A stretch of 36,645 nucleotides of DNA, taken from IMG/VR virus record IMGVR_UViG_3300044638_003803, positions 1-36,645 of that record; one strand, given 5' to 3'. Shown one piece after another: positions 1-6,958 of the stretch (positions are counted from its first letter, which is position 1; the number at the start of each line of letters is the position of its first letter). The position numbers and the translations under genes are program-made. The notes under the pieces were generated by a model, which did not search any database, was not told where the DNA came from, and was given only the letters and a program-made list of their open reading frames with translations. The stretch comes from a virus.

Positions 1-1
1 A

Positions 2-295
2 CTGAAAACTGTAGGTAAAAGTGGTAAGCGAACCATCGCTGGAGAGCGTTTTATCAAGCATGATGAGTTAATTAACCGTGGGTTATCTCCGTATCCTCCA
101 GAAACACCTGCTTCAGATGGTGTTGGATTCGTTTCACAAGACCATTATGGCCTTGGTCATACACCTTCTGGTGGTTTACGGACCGTTTATGCCCCTTCAG
201 GCAAGGATCTTGAGGATGTGACATCACACAAAGAGGGTGTAGGGGTTATAAATCAACACCGTGAGGGTAAACACTGGAGTCAGACGCCTACATGA
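2..295 (+). CDS. C-terminal part of an unrecognised phage protein (start outside window)
   Basis: An open frame enters from the left edge and stops at TGA 293-295, giving about 97 residues beginning LKTVGKSGKRTIAGERF and ending HWSQTPT. The stop overlaps the ATG of the next gene (ATGA), the same tight coupling seen through the window, which supports it as real. The sequence is hydrophilic and rich in Gly, His and Pro, with no motif I recognise. It lies in the accessory block beside the GNAT-, ART- and ParB-like genes. Function unknown. Confidence 0.6.
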   Translation: MKTVGKSGKRTIAGERFIKHDELINRGLSPYPPETPASDGVGFVSQDHYGLGHTPSGGLRTVYAPSGKDLEDVTSHKEGVGVINQHREGKHWSQTPT

Positions 296-753
296 CACGC
301 CGTAAGCCCCTAAGCCCCGATCAATTCAACCTACACTTCAGTACAGAGCCTAAGTACACACAAGGTGATGAGAAGATTCATGTCATTGAGGCCCGTGAGA
401 ACACATACAACCGAAGAATTGGTCATATGATTTGGGATGCACAGCGTGGACACATTATCCGAATAAATGTAAACAGAGATGTCGCTAGAAAAGGTCTTGG
501 CACAGAAATGTGGAAGACAGGACATGACATTGCCTCACAAGACCCATCTGTTGTTCCACCAAAACATTCTAAAGATAGAACCCTTGCAGGCGAACTATGG
601 GCACGCAGGGTAGGTGGAGACCTTCCACCTAACAAGAACGAGCGTGCAGTAGAACTGGCTGACCAGGTACAGGCCGCTCACCCCCGTGGTGGTCGCTACT
701 ACACACAGTGGGAAGACCTTAGCCCTATCATTCGTGATACCGAAGACGAGTAA
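292..753 (+). CDS. GNAT-like acetyltransferase-fold small protein
   Basis: This 153-residue protein has the sequence VARKGLGTEMW at about residues 64-74, resembling the acetyl-CoA-binding motif A of GNAT enzymes (Q/RxxGxG/A) at the end of a beta strand (HIIRINVNRD). A following SKDRTLAGELWARRVGG segment is of a type found in small phage GNAT-like proteins. Acetyl transfer and the substrate are inferred. The N-terminus MTRRKPLSPDQFNLHF carries the PxQF signature shared with unrelated neighbours. It is short for a full GNAT, so it may be a minimal or degenerate member. It starts inside the preceding stop codon. Confidence 0.55.
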   Translation: MTRRKPLSPDQFNLHFSTEPKYTQGDEKIHVIEARENTYNRRIGHMIWDAQRGHIIRINVNRDVARKGLGTEMWKTGHDIASQDPSVVPPKHSKDRTLAGELWARRVGGDLPPNKNERAVELADQVQAAHPRGGRYYTQWEDLSPIIRDTEDE

Positions 754-784
754 CGAAGTAAAAAATTTCGCCGTTTGACCATAG

Positions 785-790
785 TAAACT
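785..790 (+). promoter_or_regulatory. Leaderless-type -10 element (TAAACT)
   Basis: TAAACT preceded by G ends exactly 6 nt before ATG 797. There is no Shine-Dalgarno sequence upstream of that start. No properly spaced -35 hexamer is visible. Confidence 0.6.
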
Positions 791-796
791 AGTTGC

Positions 797-1072
797 ATGG
801 CTAGGTATATATCCCCTGAAGAGCACTTAGAGAATAAAAATATTATTAGTCAAGAGTTGCAAAATCATCCAAAGCGTATAGGTTTTGCTTTACTTAAAGA
901 AGGTCGTGAGGCTGACACTGGTTGGAATATGGACAAAACGCATTGGCGCCATTTGGCACGAATGGCACAACATAATCCAACTCAATTTCATGAGGAAGTT
1001 GCTAAAGCACGCAAATTAGGCATCGGAATTCGTCAAGGACAGCATGAAAGAAGAAATAGAGAAGAAAAATGA
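797..1072 (+). CDS. Hypothetical small basic protein
   Basis: This 91-residue hydrophilic protein is rich in His, Arg, Lys and Glu (MARYISPEEHLENKN at the start, a charged RNREEK tail). No domain is recognised. The predicted helical stretch around residues 45-85, HWRHLARMAQHNPTQF onward, contains an NPTQF segment vaguely like the Gln-Phe signature of its neighbours. It has its own leaderless-type -10 element and its stop overlaps the next start by 4 bp, so both are probably co-transcribed. Function unknown. Confidence 0.65.
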   Translation: MARYISPEEHLENKNIISQELQNHPKRIGFALLKEGREADTGWNMDKTHWRHLARMAQHNPTQFHEEVAKARKLGIGIRQGQHERRNREEK

Positions 1073-1494
1073 ACACTGATAAAGAAAAACTACAGACTTA
1101 TAGAGAAACTATGAAGCGTGGTGACGCCGCTTGGCAGGCTGGGCAACCAAAACCTCAACATTTAACATCAGTTGAAGAAGATAATTTGTTTAAAACAGAG
1201 ACACCCGTGTCGGTACAGCAGGATTTGCACCTTCGTAGTCTAAAAAAAGTCAATGATTTGCAATTTGGCGACATTTACCGTATGTACGAGGGTCCAGAAA
1301 TGGACAAATATGTACAACCACACCAAAACTGGCGTACTTTTGTCGGTGTAGACAAGGGAGAGACCCCAGGATCACACATTTTGACCAGTACACGACTAGG
1401 TAACCCTACCGATTTCCATTATTCAGACCTTTTGAACCGCCGTTTTGAAACTATGGACAAAAAAGACGCAGACGAAAAAGACATTGCTTACTAA
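1069..1494 (+). CDS. Hypothetical protein
   Basis: This 141-residue protein overlaps the previous gene by ATGA, with a purine-rich AGAAGAAA just upstream that could serve as a ribosome-binding site. It is charged and acidic at the C-terminus (DKKDADEKDIAY). The centre (LQFGDIYRMYEGPEMDKY, then RTFVGVDKG) looks like a beta-rich fold, but I do not recognise a family. Its position inside the effector-like cluster is the only clue to its role. Confidence 0.65.
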   Translation: MNTDKEKLQTYRETMKRGDAAWQAGQPKPQHLTSVEEDNLFKTETPVSVQQDLHLRSLKKVNDLQFGDIYRMYEGPEMDKYVQPHQNWRTFVGVDKGETPGSHILTSTRLGNPTDFHYSDLLNRRFETMDKKDADEKDIAY

Positions 1495-1503
1495 GATAAG
1501 AAG

Positions 1504-1509
1504 TAGAAT
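1504..1509 (+). promoter_or_regulatory. Leaderless-type -10 element (TAGAAT)
   Basis: TAGAAT preceded by G, with exactly 6 nt (agttat) before ATG 1516. The same geometry recurs upstream of many genes in this window. Confidence 0.6.
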
Positions 1510-1515
1510 AGTTAT

Positions 1516-1800
1516 ATGTCTTTAAACAAACACCAGTTTAAAACCTACTACCACGGTACTCGTTTTGAAAATGTTGACTCTATTCAAAAAGAAGGTCTAA
1601 AGGCAAAACAATGGCACCCACAGGGTGCTCCAAAAGGTGTCTATATGGGTGGTTTGGAGACCGCAGAGGCTTTTGGTTCTGGTGAGGCTGTTTTTGCTAT
1701 TGATTTGCCAGAATCACAGGTTCATCCTATTGGAATCAGAGGAGATTGGGTAATGGTCAACCATGACATCTCTCCATTTGCGTTGAAGAGAGTAAAATAA
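1516..1800 (+). CDS. ADP-ribosyltransferase/KptA-fold small protein
   Basis: This 94-residue protein has the layout of ART-fold proteins resembling RNA 2'-phosphotransferase: YYHGTRFENVDSIQKEGL near residues 12-29 (His-Gly-Thr of the NAD-binding strand, then a helix and 'eGL'), GVYMGGLETAEAFG in the middle, and VFAIDLP near residue 70. Known family members bind NAD+ and modify protein, RNA or DNA targets; the target here is unknown. At 94 residues it is a minimal core. The N-terminus MSLNKHQFKTYYHGT fuses the HQF signature directly to the catalytic strand. Its stop overlaps the next start (TAATG). Confidence 0.65.
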   Translation: MSLNKHQFKTYYHGTRFENVDSIQKEGLKAKQWHPQGAPKGVYMGGLETAEAFGSGEAVFAIDLPESQVHPIGIRGDWVMVNHDISPFALKRVK

Positions 1801-2171
1801 TGTCTGCCTCTGATCATCTTCATCCAGCACAAATGAAACTATTTATGCAGGCGCACGAACTAGTGAATACCCCTGCCTTGGACGGGGCAGGGAAGCCCTT
1901 ATCGGAGCACCCAAGAGCGCACAAGGCAAAATTAGAGGAATCACAGATGAGTTGGGAAAATTACGACTCTGTGCATGGTCTTGCTGATAAACCAGAAGAG
2001 GGCACCACGAGCCTTTATGACAGTATTAAGAAACATGGAGTAAAAACCCCTGTAGAACTTTGGATGCTAGATGACAACTCCCCAATGGTAAAGAATGGTC
2101 ACCACCGTATTGCGGCGGCAAACAACATTAACCCAAACATGTACATTCCCGTAAGTTACGATGAAGATTAA
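1800..2171 (+). CDS. ParB-like nuclease-domain small protein (copy 1)
   Basis: This 123-residue protein ends in a ParB/sulfiredoxin-like core: SLYDSIKKHGVKTPVEL (about 71-87) followed by NGHHRIAAA (about 99-107), matching the ParB pattern of 'i.~~G...Pv.v' plus GxHR. The family uses this fold for CTP/NTP binding, DNA binding or nuclease activity; which applies here is not visible. It lacks the HTH region of chromosomal ParB. The N-terminus MSASDHLHPAQMKLFMQAHE carries the shared signature, and the region 25-60 is low-complexity and charged. Paralogous to genes at 2458, 6499 and 8345. Confidence 0.72.
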   Translation: MSASDHLHPAQMKLFMQAHELVNTPALDGAGKPLSEHPRAHKAKLEESQMSWENYDSVHGLADKPEEGTTSLYDSIKKHGVKTPVELWMLDDNSPMVKNGHHRIAAANNINPNMYIPVSYDED

Positions 2172-2176
2172 TAGTT

Positions 2177-2461
2177 ATGCCTGCCTCTGACCACATTAAC
2201 GGAATACTTTTTCATGGCTCTAACCATCTATTTAGTCCTGGTGATTTAGTTATTCCACGAGAAGCAGAGCGTGGAGAATACCCAGAGCCAGGTATCTCTT
2301 ATGCCACACCTGACAAAAACTTAGCAAAGAGATTTGGTAAGCACATATTTCAGGTAGAGCCAATTGATCGTGAAAAGACTTATGCGCACAAGTACACAGA
2401 TACAGCGTATGAAGTTTTAAGTCCTGTAGGTTTTAAAGTTTTAAATAAGGTTGAAGAATGA
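2177..2461 (+). CDS. Arr-like (rifampin ADP-ribosyltransferase-type) small protein
   Basis: This 94-residue protein resembles the Arr family from end to end: LFHGSNHLFSPGDLVIP (His13-Gly14 strand and 'GD.l.P'), GISYATPDKNLAKRFGKH, then HIFQVEPIDREKTYAH and YEVLSPVGFKVLNKV, corresponding to the 'vY.VeP...' and 'yrs..P..vv.eV' parts of Arr. Known Arr enzymes transfer ADP-ribose to rifamycins; whether this one acts on a drug, RNA polymerase or another target is unknown. It is somewhat shorter than typical Arr (about 135-145 residues), chiefly in the central region. The N-terminus MPASDHING echoes neighbours. It overlaps the next gene by ATGA. Confidence 0.6.
   Translation: MPASDHINGILFHGSNHLFSPGDLVIPREAERGEYPEPGISYATPDKNLAKRFGKHIFQVEPIDREKTYAHKYTDTAYEVLSPVGFKVLNKVEE
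2446..2451 (+). promoter_or_regulatory. Possible leaderless-type -10 element (TAAGGT)
   Basis: TAAGGT ends 6 nt before ATG 2458 and fits TAnnnT, but it lies inside the upstream gene, and the purine-rich GGTTGAAGA could equally act as a weak ribosome-binding site. Ambiguous. Confidence 0.3.
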
Positions 2462-2952
2462 AAACACCTCGTGTTAACCCAAGACAATTTAAATTGTTTA
2501 TGACTGCTGACGAGTTGATGGACATGCCAGCAGGGGATGACTTTGCTAAACGCTCTTTAAGGCAACTATCAGAAAGCGAAGGTAGTGGAGAAAATCTATA
2601 CGATGAGAAGTTAGAAGAATCACTGTCAGGTTCTGCTCATGGCTTTGCTTCGTCTAGACCTGCAAAAGAGGGCGAAGACTCCTTATACGAAGCAATTCAA
2701 AAACATGGTGTACTAGAACCTGTAGAAATTGCATACTCAGACAAGCATGATCAGCAAATGCTTACAGACGGTCATCACCGAACTGTTTCTGCTCACTCTG
2801 TTAATCCCAACATGTTTGTCCCTGTCACATATGACAACAACCCTTGGGTTGATTGGGGTTCAGGATTATCCACTAAAACTAGTTCTAAAGACCAATCACC
2901 ATCATCTTACTGGCGTAGTTATTTCCGTGGAGGAAAGAAAAATAATGACTAA
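2458..2952 (+). CDS. ParB-like nuclease-domain small protein (copy 2)
   Basis: This 164-residue protein has a ParB-like core, SLYEAIQKHGVLEPVEI (about 75-91) and DGHHRTVSAHS (about 104-114), followed by NPNMFVPVTYDN, which closely parallels NPNMYIPVSYDE in the copy at 1800. The N-terminus MKTPRVNPRQFKLFMTADEL parallels that copy's PAQMKLFMQAHEL, so N-terminal signature and core appear to have duplicated together. A charged linker (residues 28-70) and a Ser-rich C-terminal extension differ. Probably acts on nucleic acid or nucleotides by family analogy; not shown. Its stop overlaps the next start by 8 bp. Confidence 0.72.
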   Translation: MKTPRVNPRQFKLFMTADELMDMPAGDDFAKRSLRQLSESEGSGENLYDEKLEESLSGSAHGFASSRPAKEGEDSLYEAIQKHGVLEPVEIAYSDKHDQQMLTDGHHRTVSAHSVNPNMFVPVTYDNNPWVDWGSGLSTKTSSKDQSPSSYWRSYFRGGKKNND

Positions 2953-3748
2953 ATACTATGGCCGCTCTTTTCAAGATTATTCGGTTACGGAACATAATTT
3001 AACTGCTGTTTCTGAGGACTTTGACCCTACAGCAGAAGGATATCCTTATGCATCTGCAAGTATTAAGCGTACACCTCTTAGTTACAGTCCTAACTATTCT
3101 AATGAACCCCATGAATACGACCCCCATGGTTTATCAGGTTTGTCAAAACATGCTATTTGGTCAATCAGAAATACTAAAAAATCTGGTGAAGAATACCCAG
3201 AAAATACAGGTGATTTGATTCGTTCACTTGCACGAGGAAGTTACACAGAAGCAAAGGGAGCCGCTGATGAAATGGCTAAAATTCCCTCTCTTTATTCAGA
3301 AACATTATTTGATACACATCCAGAACAATTAAAAATTAAAGAACTATTTGCAGATACAAAAATGGACATTCCTGCTATGAATTTAGTAGGTATTGCTAAA
3401 TCTAAGTATCCTAATGCGTCAATAGTACCAAGTAATGATTTATCTGTACATAGCAGTAACTTAGTTAAAAACGCTGTGAATCGTGGATTAATTTCTCCAA
3501 ATCCAGACAACCCAGATGCATATGTCACAAATAATGTAGATTACAACGAAAGAAGTAGAAGAACACTTGGCGCAGTACCACGAGAGTATAGTGAACTAGG
3601 TCTCATGTTATCACCAGATGCAGTTGATAAAGGAAAACAAGAAGTAAGAAAAATGCTTCGTGCAAATAAACCAACACGAAATAATACTCCTGTGACGCCA
3701 AAAGGCTTAAGCGCTCAATTTTTACCTGGAATGGAAGGTTTTGTCTAA
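2945..3748 (+). CDS. Tandem paralog A with conserved C-terminal QFLPGMEGFV tail
   Basis: I place the start at ATG 2945 (MTKYYGRSF), giving 267 residues; the frame is open further upstream, but that part overlaps the ParB-like gene. No known family is recognised. A core from about residue 118 (ETLFDTHPEQLKIKELFAD, LVGIAKSKYP, NDLSVHSSNLVKNAVNRGL) recurs in the next two genes. The last 23 residues are identical to those of the 3748 gene, including GLSAQFLPGMEGFV. The conserved HSSNLVKNAV block looks helical. The N-terminal third is Tyr/Pro-rich and divergent (SYSPNYSNEPHEYDPHGLSG). Possibly an effector or virion-associated protein; unproven. Confidence 0.7.
   Translation: MTKYYGRSFQDYSVTEHNLTAVSEDFDPTAEGYPYASASIKRTPLSYSPNYSNEPHEYDPHGLSGLSKHAIWSIRNTKKSGEEYPENTGDLIRSLARGSYTEAKGAADEMAKIPSLYSETLFDTHPEQLKIKELFADTKMDIPAMNLVGIAKSKYPNASIVPSNDLSVHSSNLVKNAVNRGLISPNPDNPDAYVTNNVDYNERSRRTLGAVPREYSELGLMLSPDAVDKGKQEVRKMLRANKPTRNNTPVTPKGLSAQFLPGMEGFV
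3677..3748 (+). repeat. Direct repeat, copy 1 (shared 23-codon tail plus stop)
   Basis: This encodes the C-terminal 23 residues of paralog A. Compared with copy 2 at 4588-4659, I count 11 differences in the 69 coding bases, all at third codon positions and all synonymous. The similarity runs on across the junction into ATGGCTATTGAATACTT of the following gene. Confidence 0.8.
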
Positions 3749-4659
3749 TGGCTATTGAATACTTTAAAAATATTAAACAACCATTTCCTGCTTATGCAGA
3801 TGCAGAGTTTACTTTTACAGCAGTTGGTGACCCGATAAAAGATCATTCAGAAACAAATACTCAACTTCCATATTCAACTGTATATGGAAAGTTTACTCCT
3901 ACTGAATACACACCAAATTTTGATAATAGCGATAGTTTAATCCAAAGTAAATCTGTTAAGTTAACAGGACTTTCAAAAAATGCTTTTACTAAAGCAAATG
4001 CACATCTATTTGAAAATGGTGGCACAGAAGACAGTAAAAGTTATATAAATATTATTCAAGATCTAAACGCACGCCATCAAGATGAAAACAATTTAACTTT
4101 TGGTAGCCCAGAACATCACGACTATTTAGCAAAAGTTAATAGTGGTTTTTATGACAAATTAGAAAAAGACGCTGTTAAAAGGACATCTACACACCCATAT
4201 TTTCAACAAGATACTTTATTTGATACCACACCATCAACCGTACATATTGAAGGCATGTTTTCTGACCCCAGAATGAATTCTACAGCCATAACATTAGTCG
4301 CACTTGCTAAGAAACATTTTAATCCAGAACAAATACAAGCAGGTTATGATTTATCTAAGCACAGTAGCAAATTAGTTAAAAATGCTGTTGAAAAGGGATT
4401 GGTTGTACCACACCCGAACAACCCCAATGCTAACCGTAAGAATGACATCGGGATTACCGATAGAACAATGACACCCAATGTAATGAAAATACATCTTAAA
4501 GGAGATGAGCCTGTACCTGCAAGTGATGTACAGGCAGCAAACTTAGATTTGCGTGAAACACTTCGTGGTCGTAGGGACCCAGTAGTTCGCAACAATACTC
4601 CTGTAACACCAAAAGGTTTAAGCGCCCAGTTTTTGCCAGGTATGGAGGGTTTTGTCTGA
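3748..4659 (+). CDS. Tandem paralog B with conserved C-terminal QFLPGMEGFV tail
   Basis: This 303-residue protein starts in the stop of paralog A (TAATG) and stops in the start of paralog C (TGATG). It shares with A the blocks LSKNAFTKANAHLFE (compare LSKHAIWSI), TLFDTTPSTVHIEGMFSDPR, DLSKHSSKLVKNAVEKGLV and the C-terminal 23 residues. Its N-terminus MAIEYFKNIK matches MAIEYFKTPT of paralog C. No catalytic motif or signal peptide is visible. The three genes form an evident tandem duplication array. Function unknown. Confidence 0.75.
   Translation: MAIEYFKNIKQPFPAYADAEFTFTAVGDPIKDHSETNTQLPYSTVYGKFTPTEYTPNFDNSDSLIQSKSVKLTGLSKNAFTKANAHLFENGGTEDSKSYINIIQDLNARHQDENNLTFGSPEHHDYLAKVNSGFYDKLEKDAVKRTSTHPYFQQDTLFDTTPSTVHIEGMFSDPRMNSTAITLVALAKKHFNPEQIQAGYDLSKHSSKLVKNAVEKGLVVPHPNNPNANRKNDIGITDRTMTPNVMKIHLKGDEPVPASDVQAANLDLRETLRGRRDPVVRNNTPVTPKGLSAQFLPGMEGFV
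4588..4659 (+). repeat. Direct repeat, copy 2 (shared 23-codon tail plus stop)
   Basis: This encodes the same 23 residues at the end of paralog B with only synonymous changes from copy 1, and is again followed by ATGGCTATTGAATACTT. It is a trace of tandem duplication and a possible substrate for recombination. Confidence 0.8.
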
Positions 4660-5453
4660 TGGCTATTGAATACTTCAAAACACCAACAAGACGCATTAAA
4701 AATGATGGAGAGAGTCAAGGTGGTGTTTATATGGAACACCATTACCTGGCTGCTGACACTTCTGGTGCTAAAGACAGAGATGGGGTCGTACCAGAAGATG
4801 AAAAACAACGACCAATCACAGAAATGAACATAGAAGTACACGGTGGACGCTTTATTCCTACCTTTTCCGAACGAGAGCATTGGGAAGGCGGAAGTTTTGG
4901 TGACTTCCATGCAATTGCTAGACAAACAGGATTACACCCAGAGTATGTGCAGCAAACCCAACACGAAGGGGCTGACATATCCCCATCTACTTTATTTATA
5001 CAAGAACCAAAAGAAATAAAAGTTAACCGTATGTTTTCTGATCCTTCTATGCCACAATCAACAGCACTTAATTTGGCTGCTATGGCAATGAATGATTATC
5101 ATGTAGAAAAACTTACCCCAAGTAACGATTTGTCTCAATACAGTAGCAGATTGGTTAAAAGTGCTAAAAAACTTGGAGTTATTGAGGATAACGAATACAA
5201 CCCAGATGCAGATGTCACAAATGATATTGAAAAAGAACCCCAATCTGTGGGCGTATCAAGATGGGATTCTGACGGTTACTACACAGAACAAGGACGGGGA
5301 ATAGGTGCAACATTGCATAAAGTTCCCCAAAGAGATGTTTTACTTGCACAACAAAAAGTTCGCAAAATAGTTCGTGGGCGTAGTTCCCAAGGAAACCCAA
5401 AAATTTCAAGTCAATTTAATACTCCTTTACCTGGAATGGAAGGATTTGTCTGA
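4659..5453 (+). CDS. Tandem paralog C with conserved C-terminal PLPGMEGFV tail
   Basis: This 264-residue protein is the most divergent of the three. It retains TLFIQEPKEIKVNRMFSDPS, LAAMAMNDYH, NDLSQYSSRLVKSAKKLGV and a C-terminus SSQFNTPLPGMEGFV in which the QF and PGMEGFV parts persist while the residues between have changed. The N-terminal 100 residues resemble neither A nor B beyond MAIEYFK. The conservation of the extreme C-terminus in all three argues that it is a binding, sorting or processing signal. Function unknown. Confidence 0.72.
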   Translation: MAIEYFKTPTRRIKNDGESQGGVYMEHHYLAADTSGAKDRDGVVPEDEKQRPITEMNIEVHGGRFIPTFSEREHWEGGSFGDFHAIARQTGLHPEYVQQTQHEGADISPSTLFIQEPKEIKVNRMFSDPSMPQSTALNLAAMAMNDYHVEKLTPSNDLSQYSSRLVKSAKKLGVIEDNEYNPDADVTNDIEKEPQSVGVSRWDSDGYYTEQGRGIGATLHKVPQRDVLLAQQKVRKIVRGRSSQGNPKISSQFNTPLPGMEGFV

Positions 5454-5653
5454 TGGGTGAAGTTATTGATCTTGATGAGTTTCGTAGGCGCAAATTAAGT
5501 AAACAATTTGATGATGTGTCAAAAAAGACAAAAAAGAAACAAAATATTCGTGAGCGCCGTGAAAACGAACTTGATGAGTCTGAGATGCGTCATCCTGCTT
5601 ATCAAAACCAGCCCGTTCGTTATCAAAAGAAAAAGAAATTTGAAGACGATTAG
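5453..5653 (+). CDS. Small highly charged protein
   Basis: This 66-residue, Lys/Arg/Glu-rich protein starts MGEVIDLDEFRRRKLSK and carries runs such as KKTKKKQ and YQKKKKFEDD. It is predicted to be largely helical or disordered and is probably nucleic-acid- or protein-binding; no family is recognised. It is linked by 1-bp overlaps to paralog C upstream and to the GTG-started gene downstream, so it is translated within the same operon. Confidence 0.65.
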   Translation: MGEVIDLDEFRRRKLSKQFDDVSKKTKKKQNIRERRENELDESEMRHPAYQNQPVRYQKKKKFEDD

Positions 5654-6297
5654 TGCCTGAACTAAACGCTAACATTCCACCAATTAACTGTTTTGTAAGA
5701 GGTAATTTCCTTACCAATCAAAAAAACAGCCATGACCTCAAATTCCCCGTTGTTATCTTTGGAGTTGCATCTATTACTGATAGAGCACCAGTGTTCCACT
5801 TCCTAATGGAAGATGGTGGTGTGTGGTGGAGAGCGCCTATCAACGCTTTTTGTATGGATGAGGACAGCCCTGTTGTAGAAATCTATGACCTTGTTATGTG
5901 GAACTGCTTTTCCCCGTATATTACCGTCACCACTTTTGAACATATGCGTGGACGGTCTATGACCTATGTTGACCGTCATAAACAAGATGTAAATGGCAAA
6001 TACATGTTCACCCTTGACTGGCATCACCCAGATAACAACATTGTTGATTCCAACTACTCAATTGATTCGGCAAACCACAAATGCGGTCATGTCATATTAA
6101 GAGAAGATGGTAATTTTGCTATACAACCCAACAATAGGGTGCACCTTTGGGACCCATCCCACACAACCAAAAAAGGTGTGCACTTGATTGATCGTGAAGT
6201 TAGTGAGACTATTTGGGGTGTTGAAGACGGTAGCAAATGGCTTACCTCTGATGATGCTCGCTACAACTATGATTTACAAATAGTTGACCAATCGTAG
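5653..6297 (+). CDS. Conserved-type phage hypothetical protein (214 aa)
   Basis: It starts with GTG at 5653, overlapping the previous stop TAG by one base; the protein begins MPELNANIPPINCFVRGNFL. It is compact and beta-rich, with many Trp, His and Tyr (GGVWWRAPINAFC, LDWHHPDNNIVDSNYS, HKCGHVILREDGNFAIQPNN, HLWDPSHTTKKG). I recall similar proteins (same opening and an IQPNNR-type segment) in other aquatic tailed phages, of unknown function. The many conserved-looking polar aromatics would suit an enzyme or structured binding protein, but no known catalytic motif is evident. Confidence 0.7.
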   Translation: MPELNANIPPINCFVRGNFLTNQKNSHDLKFPVVIFGVASITDRAPVFHFLMEDGGVWWRAPINAFCMDEDSPVVEIYDLVMWNCFSPYITVTTFEHMRGRSMTYVDRHKQDVNGKYMFTLDWHHPDNNIVDSNYSIDSANHKCGHVILREDGNFAIQPNNRVHLWDPSHTTKKGVHLIDREVSETIWGVEDGSKWLTSDDARYNYDLQIVDQS

Positions 6298-6310
6298 TAG
6301 CCTAACAACT

Positions 6311-6484
6311 ATGCCTACATACCAATACAAGTGCCCCAATGACCACTTCTATGAAGAAGAACGGTCTATTAATGACAAAGAGCCAATCCTCATCTGCACA
6401 GCCTGCTCTGAGGAAATGAAAAAAGTATTTAGCGCCCCTACTTTTAACCTTGTCGGTAAAGGATATTATCGCAACGGCGGTTGA
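6311..6484 (+). CDS. FmdB-type zinc-ribbon small protein
   Basis: I chose ATG 6311 because the family begins M-P-x-Y-x-Y-x-C; here it reads MPTYQYKCPNDHFYEEER. An upstream in-frame ATG at 6284 would add nine residues and overlap the previous gene. The 57-residue protein has CPNDH followed about 25 residues later by CTAC, a C4/C3H zinc ribbon, and a typical FmdB tail (KKVFSAPTFNLVGKGYYRNGG). The family is annotated as putative regulatory and is frequent in phages; a role in transcription control is only inferred. Confidence 0.82.
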   Translation: MPTYQYKCPNDHFYEEERSINDKEPILICTACSEEMKKVFSAPTFNLVGKGYYRNGG

Positions 6485-6486
6485 AG

Positions 6487-6492
6487 TATAAT
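6487..6492 (+). promoter_or_regulatory. Leaderless-type -10 element (perfect TATAAT)
   Basis: A perfect TATAAT preceded by G ends exactly 6 nt before ATG 6499. It lies in the 14-base gap after the FmdB-type gene. No Shine-Dalgarno sequence is present. Confidence 0.7.
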
Positions 6493-6498
6493 TATTAA

Positions 6499-6921
6499 AT
6501 GGCTACATGGCATCACCTTAACGGACAATTGTTTATGCCTACAAGTATGCTTCGTGACATGGTTGACCCCTCATGGGAAATGACTACCAAGGATGTCACT
6601 AGGTCAGGTCACCCCTCTGAGGAGGCATTTTGGAATCGCAAAGGTGACGAGGCGCAAGCCGTTGGACTACATAGAAGCCTGCGCAAAGAAGGAATGGTTA
6701 ACCCTGTTCGTTTAAATAAAAATAGGCGTGGAGAGATGGGCGTGCGTAATGGTTTTCATAGAATCGCCGCCGCCCATGATATTGACCCCTCATGGATGAT
6801 CCCTGTGACCTATACAGAGGACACACACGACCCAGAAATGCAGTCTGACCGACTCCCAGGACATGTGCATCGTGAGAACGAAAAATATTTATATGAACTT
6901 GATATTCACAAAAACCAATAA
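6499..6921 (+). CDS. ParB-like nuclease-domain small protein (copy 3)
   Basis: This 140-residue protein has GLHRSLRKEGMVNPVRL (about 56-72) and NGFHRIAAAHD (about 84-94), then DPSWMIPVTYTED, the ParB-like core shared with the copies at 1800, 2458 and 8345. The second His of the GHHR motif is replaced (GFHR), so motif details vary between copies. The N-terminus MATWHHLNGQLFMPTSML carries a Gln-Leu-Phe version of the shared signature. Nucleotide or DNA binding is inferred from the fold. Confidence 0.7.
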   Translation: MATWHHLNGQLFMPTSMLRDMVDPSWEMTTKDVTRSGHPSEEAFWNRKGDEAQAVGLHRSLRKEGMVNPVRLNKNRRGEMGVRNGFHRIAAAHDIDPSWMIPVTYTEDTHDPEMQSDRLPGHVHRENEKYLYELDIHKNQ

Positions 6922-6946
6922 AATATTTGTACCAATAAAAGCAGTG

Positions 6947-6952
6947 TAAAAT
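6947..6952 (+). promoter_or_regulatory. Leaderless-type -10 element (TAAAAT)
   Basis: TAAAAT preceded by G lies in the 37-base gap, exactly 6 nt (agaaag) before ATG 6959. The AGAAAG spacer is weakly Shine-Dalgarno-like, so leadered translation cannot be fully excluded. Confidence 0.6.
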
Positions 6953-6958
6953 AGAAAG

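Noticed and set aside
1800-2510. QMKLF and QFKLF as DNA sliding-clamp binding motifs
   Set aside because: These two match a QxxLF-type pattern, but most other members of the signature (GPQFISVF, GSQFRIHLY, GPQWYNLW) do not, so clamp binding does not explain the set.
2729-2944. A 72-residue N-terminal extension of paralog A
   Set aside because: It lies entirely within the ParB-like gene in another frame. ATG 2945 gives an opening and junction like those of the other paralogs.
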